From NCBI RefSeq assembly GCF_019399895.1, contig NC_091868.1, positions 6,201,593 to 6,265,592 on the forward strand: a stretch of 64,000 bases of DNA, written 5' to 3'. The position numbers and the translations under genes are program-made. Position 1 is the stretch's first letter, and each line of letters begins with the position of its first letter. The notes beneath the pieces are model-generated. The model was not told where the DNA came from, did no database searches, and saw nothing but the letters and a program-made list of their open reading frames with translations. This document shows, in pieces, positions 25,111 to 35,467 of the stretch. This DNA comes from Cardiocondyla obscurior. Its lineage: Eukaryota > Arthropoda > Insecta > Hymenoptera > Formicidae.

Positions 25111-28100
25111 TGCTTACGTGCGCGAGATTATATTAATTCCGAGACGGAACCTGGATTTAATTCACCCTCTACAACTTGAATTCTTCTTTTCGTGGAAAAA
25201 AAAAAAAAAATTAAAAAATTACCTTCGAGTAAATAGCATTAAAAACGTAACGTTAATGTCAAAATAAAATTTTCTCTATTGAAACCTTGATCGGCAATCT
25301 GTGAATAGCGTAAAAAAATTTAGGCGGCTACCCAGTGAGATAGGTCGGAGTAGGTTGACGTAGATCCAGGTCACGTTTGTGAATTAAACGTCTATATAAC
25401 GATTCCCTGCAGTTAATTAATCTGTGTCTAATATCAAGCGTTTTATTAAATTAAGTAACAAATGTGCCTTTTGTATAAAAAAAAAAAACGATTGGCCAAT
25501 TTGGATCAATAATTTAATTATCTCTTTTTTTAATAGTAATTTAACGCTGCATATTTTTGATAAAAATATTTTCATCGATTCCACTTTAAAAAAACAGATT
25601 TTTAATAGAATATATATAAATTTGAAAAAAGAATACCACCTGAATTGATAAATTTTAAGAGACCAGCACAACGTTTGCACTTATGCGGACTTTTATTCGA
25701 CAAGACTTAGCCAACATTTGAATATCTCGAAAAGAAACTTGTTATTCTTCAGCAGCGAAAGATTTATGCGCTCGTTAAATATAAAGCCGACAATGTATCG
25801 TGTGTAGATTCGTGCGGCTGGTTTTAACAGCCAAACAACTCCGTTTAATGCCCATTTCTACTCGGCGCGGATTAACTTTAATCTCGGTTTAACTTGCTCT
25901 TTGTCTCTTCCCAGGTCTAAGAATATAAGATGAGATAAAAAGTAAGTTAATTTCTATGTTAATCTACGTCGGTAAGAATAAACGCAAAGCTGCCCGTTCG
26001 GCAGCTCTTCTTGATGCACCGTAATTATCGGCCCGGCGATCCTCAATAAATACTTTCCTCCGGCGAAACTTGTTCTGGGAGGCTTCTGCCTCGCTTGCGA
26101 TTCGGATTCGGAGAAAGTGAGAGCGGGTGATGTTGGAATTCATAACGTTACTTCATCGCTGTGACCAAAGCGCACACGGCACGCACGTTCTAAATGGCAC
26201 GATTATTTCATTCGTGCCAGGAGAACGGTCGTTCGGGGTGCACGTCTTCGAATCGCACAGCCATCGAAGGCGTTTGGTTACGATTGAAGATAACAACTGA
26301 AAGAAACAAGTATTTTCCGCGAGGAGAATCGCATTACGGAAATTCCCCGCGAGAAAGACGACGTTTGAGAACCACTGGCGACTGATAAAGCGGTATTATT
26401 TTGCATCTTTATCGACAATCGCGTATGCGGTGTACATACATACTTAAGGGTCAAAGTAGCAGGCCATCTTGGCCAGATAAAGGAAAAAAAAAAAAAAAAA
26501 GAAAAAAAAAAAATTACCGGTCACGCACGGACAAAGGGGAAAGTCTTGGAATTAACCCTGCCTGATGCAATTGTTTTCAAATAAATCTGGAGCGAAAAGT
26601 ACTCCGAATGTTCTCCAGAAAATCGAGGAAAGGGAATAAAAGTGAATTTTCAAATTCTCATCGCGCTTACTTTGCAATTACCCTCAAATGTAATCTTGCA
26701 AAGGTCTAATTTTTAATTATTTTCGCATTCGATCAATCTTATCGCGTCGAGATTTCTATTATCTATTTTATATCTTGTACACACACGTGGAACATATATG
26801 AACGTTACATTACATTGTAATGATATAGATGCCGGCTCTCGAATCGAACTTTTTGAAATTCCCAGCATTTCTCAAATTCTTTACAGACTGGAGCCCGACT
26901 TCAACTTGGGTGTACTCGAGGCTTCGTATTATATCGATAGGGTCGTAATTACAAACATTAACCGAGCAACTTATTGCTGACGCGATGAGGTTCAACAGCA
27001 TGGACTAGAAAACTGCGCCGAAAGAATATTATTGATCTGCACGAGCTTATTTTATCAACGTATTTACAGTAGATTTGCTATATAATCTAATCATAGCGCA
27101 TACTACATGTCTCCAAACTAATATCGCTATCGGAAATTGTACTGGAAATGTACCGGAAAAAACAAGACGCAATCGGAACAAATTTCGCAAAAATTTAGGC
27201 ACGATCGCTACCAACGTTAATAAAACTATTCGCCGCGATTAATTATACGAGTTATTAAATTAGCGTTGCTATATAAATTGTGATCGCTATTGAACTCTTG
27301 GAATGGCTATTAGATGACACAGCAATTGGCAATTCGCATAATAATGCAAACGTCACGCAAGAAATGTTTCCTCGTTCTTTTTTTTTTTTTTTTTTCGTTC
27401 AAAGTTTAACATTTCGAACGTATTATACACAACTTGTAATACAAGAGATAACGCTCTTTTTTGTGTATTGTGATCAATATATAACACGAAATACACAAAT
27501 GTCGAAAAGGAATATCTCAACCGTTACTTTTATAGGGCAATTTGGAAGAAAGTTAATTTGCGTGTCATCTAATTATTTTTAAGTATCCATAATTTCCCAA
27601 CTAAACCCGCAAAAATTACGAAAATGAATAATTAATATTTAACGACAACAAAAAAAAAATAAAAAAAATTCAAAACTTTTCTAAAGATATTTCCAAGGAC
27701 CTTAACCTGCCGACAATAAGTTCTCGTTTGTTTGAGTAAATAAATGAATCTATCTCTTTCAACGCTGCTTTCCTTAAAATATCCAAAAACGTTCGAAAAA
27801 AAAATCCGGTAACGTTGTAAATTATGTCGTTATTTTACAACTAAAATGTTTAAACATTTTACTTGTAATAAACTCCGAATACAATTACAAACAACCGTAA
27901 CTCAAACAAAAGACGAGATATATCACTTGATGGGCTCCTAACGTCACTTCTAATATTATAAATAGCTTATCATTTATTCAGTGCATAATAGACGCTATTG
28001 TGTGAAACCCTTATTTGCAACAGTCGGCGTTTAGTATATATTATATCTAAAATTACTTTCCTTCGCATTTGATAATAAAGTGCTACCGAGTGTCAATGCT

Positions 28101-28779
28101 CGTCATATCCGTCAAACGCTCGCAGTCTCTGCTCATAAAACAGATCGCTCATTCTCTAGTTAGAAAAGAGAGAAATCACGGCGTAAATGCCTTATTATAG
28201 TCACGGATATGGATTAGAATACAGATGCGTTAGACTAGTTGGGGAAGTGCCTGCTAAAATAGATCCACTTGTTTTCGCTGCGCTTCCTATACTTCTCGTC
28301 TCTCTTTCCTACCTTCCGCGCGTACGTCTATCTCGTTCTCGACGCAGGGGACAGGTCTTGATACAAGAGCTATCAAATTACTTTCGAACGTATGCACTCG
28401 AGACCTGTTCGTTCAGTCGCTTTTAACCCCTAGGATGACCAACTCTCGATTCAATTTCGGGACATTGACTAAAAAAGATTGATACGTTTGATACATCAAA
28501 TTGTAAAATATCTCGCAATATTAACATACGTTCGTACGTATTTTCTCGATCGTCGTGCATTTGTAAAATGTGTTATAGTTGAGGATCTAAGGCCAGGGTG
28601 TCTCGCAAATTTCAAAGTGGTTAATCCCGTCGAGTGCTTATTTTTTTTAGTTTTTAATTGGAAAAGTATCATTCTGGCCGTTTCTCCGGATCTCTTCGCG
28701 TTCTACTTCGTCCTACAAATTTTTTTTTTTTTCGCTTAGAGAAGCATGGTCTACGTGCACCTATTTTTGCATCCTAGGG

Positions 28780-29690
28780 GTAAGAGCGTAGCTGAAAATA
28801 GCAGGTCCCAAGGGTCCGGCGATGGGCCGGAGCCGGCTCTTGGGGAGGTTTGATTTCCATTGCCGACGATGACGCGTTGTGAGACACATGCGAATCATCA
28901 TCGTTGTCATCATAGCGAACAGAGGGGAGGAGAAGGACATGCTCATTTCCGCAAGGAACGAGGGGTCCGTGGCTCTCACGCATGCATGCCTACATGCATG
29001 CACGCATGTACGCACGTCTCGTGCTCCGTGTCGTGTCCAAAATGGCTGGTCGCTAAAATTAGCGAGCGACGTGGGCAGCGGGAGAGGTTATGGCATCTCG
29101 GAAGGGGAAAAAAAAAAAAAAAAATCGGCGATTTGATCGGCGCGACTTTAATTGAACCGTCGTCGTCACATCGTTGAGCGAATTTCGGATCGTTAAAAAA
29201 AAAAAAAAAATCAAGAGAGAAATTGAGAGGGAATGAAAGTACTCACCTCGTCGTCGAAGTAAAGTCATATAAAATGGTATCGCCCTGCTGGACGGCCGCT
29301 TTCTAGCGTGAAAATCTTCCGCTCGGGAGAGCCGCAATTCCAGACAGACGGGCCGCCCTTCCGGCCCGGATGCAACCGGATACGAGGTCGTGTCGCGATG
29401 TACGACGTTCCACGATGATGTCGAGCGACGGTGTCGAGCTTGCGAGGTGGCTTGCACGCAGCGCGAGAGAAGGAGAGCGCAAAAGCGAGAGATAAGGACG
29501 GAGCCGGTCTCCTGATGTCTTCCGACGTCGTCACCTCCCGGTCGACGACGGAGTTGATGCTGCTGACTCTGGGGTTCGCGTAGTCGCGATCGAAAATCGG
29601 AGACTCCCAATTAATCGGAAAATAAGGCGAGGTAGAGGCACGAGGCGTTAGGCGAGAACGATACAAATCGCATTCGCTGCACGATGGCTA
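28780..29690. promoter_or_regulatory. CpG-rich block upstream of RPUSD3
   Basis: A second CpG-rich interval, containing an ATGC/CATG-type alternating tract (28978-29014) and A-runs at 29107-29123 and 29195-29209. It ends about 440 bp before the RPUSD3-like start codon, so it could be a promoter for that gene or for an unseen minus-strand transcript. Confidence 0.3.
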
Positions 29691-30128
29691 CTGCCTGAAT
29701 TTAACCGCAAGGCGCTGCGTAATGCGACTCGTATCGAAAAGTGAACGTGGCCTGTGGCCACGTAATTCCACATGTTCGCGGTAAAGAACGGGCGGCGCTG
29801 TGTATCAGCACAATTTTGAAACTTTTCTATCTTCTTTATCGACGTCACTAATGGTAACACAAGTGTCCTTTTTTTATGTTATCCTCGCTACCGAATTCTA
29901 TAAATACAAGTCTACGCTTTTATTTAATGTAAAATAGAACAACGAGCGTAAAATAATGACACCACTAATTTCGAAATTAATTGCGATCATGTTCTTTTTC
30001 AGTCGCCGAATGTAATCACATCGTTTTTAACCTTAAATCGAAGAGCGATCTCGTGTTCTTTGTCGAGGAACAAGTAGACGTCCGTAAGAACAACTAGGCC
30101 CTGCGAAGCGAATCTCAATCGAGAGAAC

Positions 30129-31915
30129 ATGAACGCGATGATGATATTTAAAAGTATGCGAACCAGTGAATTCGCGGCGATGTTTCGTGCGTGCTGCAGA
30201 AGCTACACCATTGAGAGTCACGCAACGGCGCAAAAGACGGCAATAGTGCATCCTTACCGCCAGATTCACCCGTGGAAATCAGAGGACGAGTTTATGAGAA
30301 GTTTACTGAAGAACGTTATTTACAACGAAGGTGGAAAGATTATTCTACATTTGAATTATGATTGCATACTTGCATCTTTTAGGAAGACAGATTGCTACTT
30401 TCGTTATTATAAGATTAATAGATTTTATTATTGTTTTGTAATCTGTTTTGTAATATTTTTTAATGTTTGTTTTATAATGCAAGTTCAGCAATATTTATTA
30501 AATAATGTCTGTTTATAATGATTAATATTGTAATTTAGAAAAAATATTAAGTTACACTTTATTTTTGTCAATTACTTAGACAGGATGTAAAGCCTACATT
30601 ATTATACTTAGCTAACAAATGTAATATATTTTTATATTTATGTTACATTATATTATTACTTACTTTTTTGTAGGTGGAATAATTGCAGTAAACAAACCAT
30701 ATGGCATACCTATACGCAGTGTTAAACCAAATACAAATTTAGAGACTCCAGCTTATACAATTGTGGGAGCAGTAAATTATTCTTTACAAGATGCCTTGCC
30801 ATATCTTGCAAAAGAATTAGATGTACCAATCTTAATACCATGCTTGGGAACAGACAAGTAAATTCTGTCACTTTTTTTTTTCTTTTTAAATATTATAAAC
30901 TTATTTATAAATTAATTTTTTATAGATACATGAGTGGGGTATATGTTTTTGGAACTAGTGATGAAGTCTGCAAAAATATAGAACTTGGTAGAAGACGAAC
31001 TTATGGTAAATATAGAAAATATTGGGTGGTTACAACTAGAGTTCCAAATGAGATCCAAGGAAAATATCATTTGGGAATAGCTCAAAAGAAGTCTGAACTA
31101 GGAAATCAAAAGGTATATTGATTTTTATACGTATGTACCCCAAAGAGCAGATATGGCATTTTTTGTGGCGACAGCGGCTAGCGTACGTAACTTTATGCGG
31201 CGGAGGCAGGGAATGAGAGAACGAGAAAAAATCGGTCATCGGCAATCCGGCCGGCGCGGTACATACAAGCGGCACATGTGAAACTCGACGTACACGATTC
31301 TAAAGTCACGTTCGCTAGCTGTCGTTGGCGCAAGAAACGCCATATCTACATTCCAGCGTACATACATATTGAAATAACATTTGTTGTGTATTTTAGCCTA
31401 TTATTTTGACTCAGTGGAGTAACAATGCTGTAAAAAGGGATGAAGTCAAGATAATGAATATAGACTTCAAAGTTTTATCCAATTCTACACATAATCTAAG
31501 TTCTCTAATAGAAATTATATCATCCACGAGAAAGTGGAATGGTATGAGGTTATTTGCCTCCACCATGCTGTATAGTCCAATTCTCGGAGATAATATTTAT
31601 GGATCGCGAGTCCAAAACATCATGGGTACATGGTTAAGAGTTGATCCATTTGCAGACTCCTGTTGGCAAAAACCAAAACTAAATAATGAATTATTAAATT
31701 TGTTAAATATGACACCGAGTCAACAAGAAATTATTCCAACTCATATACATTTGAGACAAGTGCATTTAATCTATGGTAAAGAAAAAAAAGATCTAATAAT
31801 TGAAGCACCTTTGGAAGATCCATTCGATTGGACGTGCAAACAACTTAAGTTTAAGATACCAGATGAAGTCAAGAATATTGACGTGGATAATGAAAAACAG
31901 GCAGTTCATATGTAA
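30129..31915 (+). CDS. RPUSD3: RPUSD3-like mitochondrial pseudouridine synthase
   Basis: Four exons (30129-30330, 30674-30857, 30926-31112, 31397-31915; phases 1, 2, 0) encode 363 aa of the RluA/RPUSD family. These enzymes convert uridine to pseudouridine in RNA; RPUSD3 acts on mitochondrial mRNA and supports mitoribosome assembly. The Arg-rich, acid-poor N-terminus before residue 45 fits a mitochondrial presequence. Family features are GGIIAVNKPYGIP (68-80), a catalytic-loop equivalent LGTDKYMSG with Asp128 aligned to the RluA catalytic Asp, and the late block PILGDNIYGSR followed by TPSQ and THIHLRQ, which points to RPUSD3 rather than RPUSD4. Intron 3 is almost filled by a MITE copy. The gene converges on mRpL34. 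The exact subfamily is less certain than the family. Confidence 0.85.
31130..31366. mobile_element. Dispersed GTAC-ended repeat, copy C, in RPUSD3 intron 3
   Basis: The most complete copy, about 237 bp. The left end (GTATGTACCCC, then CAGATATGGC and CGACAGCGGCTAGCG) is mirrored by the right end, whose reverse complement reads GTATGTACGCTGG, then TAGATATGGCG and CGACAGCTAGCG. This gives inverted repeats of about 55 bp. A TA dinucleotide flanks each side (31128-31129 and 31367-31368), consistent with a Tc1/mariner-type target duplication. It occupies 237 of the intron's 284 bp. No ORF of its own. Confidence 0.8.
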
Positions 31916-31954
31916 TAAATATATAATGGGAACTAACTTAAATTTCCTTCTATT

Positions 31955-32200
31955 TTAACCCTTTTGCTTTGGCGGTTCAGTTCGCCTTAGCGTTGCCACT
32001 GAACTGAACCCTGTGCCGAAAATGTACACATTGCGGGTGTATAGTTTATTTTGGAAAAAAAGGATTTTTTTAATAAATAATATTAACTTATTTAACCCTT
32101 TTGCTTTTAACACCAGATATATTCGACGTTCATCTTTGTGGTTTTCGTGGGTTATTACGTGGATGTCGGATATACTTGGCGTTAGAAGCGAAAGGGTTAA
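31955..32200. mobile_element. TTAA-flanked piggyBac-type mini-element, with adjacent half copy
   Basis: The segment 32092-32200 begins TTAACCCTTTTGCTTTTAACACCA and ends with a close inverted copy, AAGCGAAAGGGTTAA. The TTAA target site and CCC ends are characteristic of piggyBac elements. At 31955 the same TTAACCCTTTTGCTTT appears again in direct orientation. It is followed by a perfect 10-bp hairpin, GGTTCAGTTC (31974-31983) with GAACTGAACC (32001-32010). This suggests a nested insertion or a half element. The element lies in the 352-bp gap between the converging RPUSD3 and mRpL34 stop codons. Confidence 0.7.
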
Positions 32201-32267
32201 TAAAAAATATTACATTAACATTTATTTTTTAAGATATATTCACATTCGATAAATTATATGATAACAG

Positions 32268-33020
32268 TTAGTGAGATAGAACATGTTTGCCTTTTAAAAT
32301 TCTTCTTTGTAGAATTTTTCTACCACTTGGTGTTGCTAATCTGGCAAGCCAACCGTGCTTTTTTATGCGTTTTCTTTCGTTAGGATGGGGAAAGTGATAT
32401 CTCATCCTGTTTCTGGTAAATATTAAATTCCATGGATTCCATACTGGAACTACAGCTAATGATTGGTTTATGCCCTTCCTGTAAATATATTAATGAAATG
32501 TGATGTTAAATTATTGTATAAAACATTGTTATATTGTTTCTATGATTTTAAGAAAAACTAAATTTTTGTTAATACATTCACCGTCATGTAAAGCGGTTAA
32601 ATTTAGTAAGACAAGTTACAAATATTTTTATTTAATGCTATCATTCACTTTCGTATTGTTTATACTTTTATTTTTGTTAACCAAATAATGTGATTAAAAG
32701 AGTGCATAACGGCAAACGTAATGAGAAATGATAATACGATCAATATCGATTACAGTAATAAATTCCAAAAAATGATTTTAATTATAGAAATAGAGTTAAA
32801 TATTTACGAGAAAGATTGAAATATGCTCGGAACTATTTTAGCAAACATATTGTAATATCAAAAGTGTTTCGACACATTCACTATGTGAGTTTTTAGGTTA
32901 AAGTGTAACCCAGCGCTTCGGCTGCCGTCGGATATAGGAAAAGGACAGAGCTATACACTGTCTGTCCTACTTTTTTGCGGCGTCGCCGGCAGTTATCGCA
33001 GATCCGCTTCTCGGCAACAT
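32268..33020 (-). CDS. mRpL34: Mitochondrial ribosomal protein L34
   Basis: The second exon (32478-32268, stop TAA at 32270-32268) encodes the conserved bL34m core: an Arg/Lys-rich stretch with KKHGWLARLATPSGRKIL, then RRILKGKHVLSH at the C-terminus. The protein sits in the large subunit of the mitoribosome near the exit-tunnel rRNA (family knowledge). The first exon is inferred as 33020-32971, starting MLPRSGS and ending AAAAAA before GTAGGA. Its phase (2) matches the one-base overhang of exon 2 exactly, giving 86 aa, close to the family length. The gene is too small and split to stand out as an ORF. Exon 2 is sure; exon 1 is probable. It diverges from SKA1. Confidence 0.85.
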
Positions 33021-33404
33021 CGGCGAGTTAACGTGAAATCTAACCTAAATGAAACCGATGTAAATTTAAATTTGAAAGAAAACGGTACGTGATTCAGTGG
33101 CATCGTGAATAGAGAACGATATCATTGTACAATTTTGATATCAGATTTTTATAGTAATAGTTGAATAAAGTAAGAGAACGAGAAAAGGCGGTACGTTGCG
33201 ATATAACCATTGTTTTATTCTAAATTAATATTCTTATGCAGGATCTACTCCTGTAATTTTGGTTAAGGTACTGCGTACATTTATACTTACGTCACATATT
33301 ATGTATACGCTAAAATATGCACAATTCCTTTATATTCAACATATTATATTATATAATATATAATAAATATTAATTATCTGGTATAATCTGTGATACAGCA
33401 AGCT
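33021..33404. promoter_or_regulatory. Shared promoter region of mRpL34 and SKA1
   Basis: The inferred start codons are 384 bp apart and divergent. The mRpL34 side is moderately GC-rich and the SKA1 side is AT-rich with an ATATTATATTATATAATAT stretch near 33340. No clear core-promoter motif was identified. Confidence 0.45.
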
Positions 33405-34561
33405 ATGACCGACGAAAATAAGCTTTTAAAACAGGATGAAAGTGACAGTTTGGAGGAGATTGTCAATAGGCAAACTGAGAAACTTAAGAAACTTGATGCT
33501 GCAACAATATTCATAAGAGGTACGTTGTTGATTTGGTTAAGTAGATAATAAAGCATTTATTTATAAAGTTATATTTTATAGGCAAACAAGATACAAAGGC
33601 TGAACTTCAGAGAATGCATGAAGAAGTATTGCAACTTTCATGTAGTATCAATGAAACGAAAAAACAGTTAGATGTATTAAAAGAACAAAACAGTCGTTGT
33701 AGGGTGAGTGTTGAATTAATTTTAAAAATTAATTTTTTTTTAAATTAATATAAATGATATATAATACCTTTATTTATATAAAGGAAGTATCAAAGCTACT
33801 TGAAGCTGTGAGTAAAAGAATTATCCATCAAGATAATAATGTTCCACCTGAGCTCATACAAAGCTACCAAAATGCAACCATCACTTCTAATAAGCTAAAT
33901 TACATTGTTAATTCCACACAAGATTCAACAGCATCAAAAAAATTAAATAATTCACATGCCCCAGTAATTGAAAAGCAAGAAATAATAAAAGATTGTAAAA
34001 GAACACTTTTTAATGAACCAGAGATATGTCCAACAATACAATTTATTACTGCTGAAGAATTTAATAAAGTACCCAAGTATATTATTGGAAGACAAACGAG
34101 TAATAGCTTGGAAATTATTAATAACTTTATAAGTTCTATAAATCAAACACTAATTGCAAAATATACTATTTTATCGTTGGGAAAAGCTGCTGCTCAAAAA
34201 AAGGGTGAAATTAATCTGTATTTACTATATAAAAGACAAGCAGCCGATATGCGAGAAGATAATAGTAAGTTAACATACAAATTATAGTAATGTAAATATA
34301 TACATGTACATATATATGTAAACGGACATTCGTAATTTTTTTTTAAGATTCTATAATTTCACTGGCCATTGAATATATCTTGTATTAACGTAATTTTCAG
34401 GATACCTCTACTTTTTCACAACTGAAGATTATTACAACCAAACGAAAACTAAGATCGATAAGACAAAGTTGAATTTATTAACTGCATTACGTCATTGTAA
34501 ACGCTTGCGAGAATGCAGAATCAAAAACGAATTAAGATATGTTATAACGCCAATTAATTAA
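33405..34561 (+). CDS. SKA1: Spindle and kinetochore-associated protein 1
   Basis: Four exons (33405-33519, 33582-33703, 33784-34264, 34401-34561; phases 1, 0, 1) encode 292 aa. SKA1 is the microtubule-binding subunit of the SKA complex, which couples kinetochores to depolymerising spindle microtubules in mitosis. The N-terminal part (about 1-90) is heptad-rich coiled coil suited to the SKA core. A low-complexity, Asn/Ser-rich linker follows. The C-terminal winged-helix microtubule-binding domain (about 160-292) is recognisable from IQFITAEEFNKVPKYIIGR near its start and the late LRHCKRLRECR and RYVITP motifs. Length is slightly above the vertebrate form. Divergent from mRpL34. Confidence 0.92.
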
Positions 34562-35467
34562 TATAATTTTCTATGCGTTTATTTTTAATTTTATCGTGAG
34601 AAAACAAACTATATTTTGATATTACTAATACTAGATTAAAACATATTAAAAATAAGATATATAAAGTATTTTTTTAAATTTGTTTAAAAAATTTTAACAT
34701 CTTCATATATTAAATTAAATCAATTTATGTGAGAATTCGTAAAAATACACTAAAATAAATTATATAACTAAAGTTATGATTTTAATAATAATTTTGTATT
34801 TATACTAATTAAATATTTTTAATTTAATTTAATGAATATATATTTTTATTTAATTTAATAAGAATTATTTAACTATATACAGGATATTCGAAATAAAATA
34901 TCAAATCGTGAACAGTGCTATAAACGGCGCATTTAAATTTTTTTCTTAATTTGATTTGACATTTTATTTCGGACATCCTGTATAATAACCTTTATGTCTA
35001 TTCATATTAATTGAAAACAAAATAAAAATAACAAAGAACTAATTGCATTTGTTTCTGAAATAGCAGGCAGTTATTTTTAGTTAGTTAATTTATTTGCTTG
35101 TCTTTAAAGAAGCTGAATCGTGGTAGCAAGAAAATTCTTTTTATCAAGAATATTGAGTTTGCCATGAAAGAATATTTGAGCATATGCATTGTTTTCAAAG
35201 AAAAAAAGGTAATTTGCTTATTTTTTTATTATAATATTTCAAATATTTTTTATTAAGTGTAAGACAAATTGTATATGATTAATTATGTATTATATTTTTT
35301 ATTTTAGATATTTTATTAATAAAAATTGTAAAATTTAATAAGATATACAATATTCACTGCAATTCATAAGTTAGAAATTGTTATGATATACATTTTGTCA
35401 AAGTTAATTAAATGTATGAAAATGTCTCGTAATTAATCGTTATATTAATTTAATTTGCAGTAATAAA
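34562..35467. other. Spacer between SKA1 and the zinc-finger gene
   Basis: AT-rich sequence containing the MITE at 34876-34984 and, near 35090-35208, a likely untranslated first exon of the zinc-finger gene. That exon ends at a GTAATT donor, and a TTTGCAG acceptor stands just before the coding exon at 35461. Confidence 0.5.
34876..34984. mobile_element. MITE with about 32-bp inverted repeats
   Basis: TATACAGGATATTCGAAATA at the left faces a right end whose reverse complement reads TATACAGGATGTCCGAAATA. The match continues through AAATATCAAATC versus AAATGTCAAATC, which makes about 32 bp with only three differences around a short core. Flanking TA/TATA fits a Tc1/mariner-type target site. No coding capacity. 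Confidence 0.85.

Larger units (their letters stand above)
22022..30128. other. 8-kb region without a supportable gene
   Basis: The first 150 bp are the eIF5 leader. After that I find only a GC-richer coding-like block (22190-23090), a CpG-rich block (about 24000-25110), a second one (about 28780-29690), a run of about 29 A at 24338-24366, and AT-rich filler. The ORFs here, such as 28187-28426 with a hydrophobic stretch, lack motifs. Untranslated first exons or non-coding RNAs may lie here but cannot be called from sequence alone. Confidence 0.5.
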
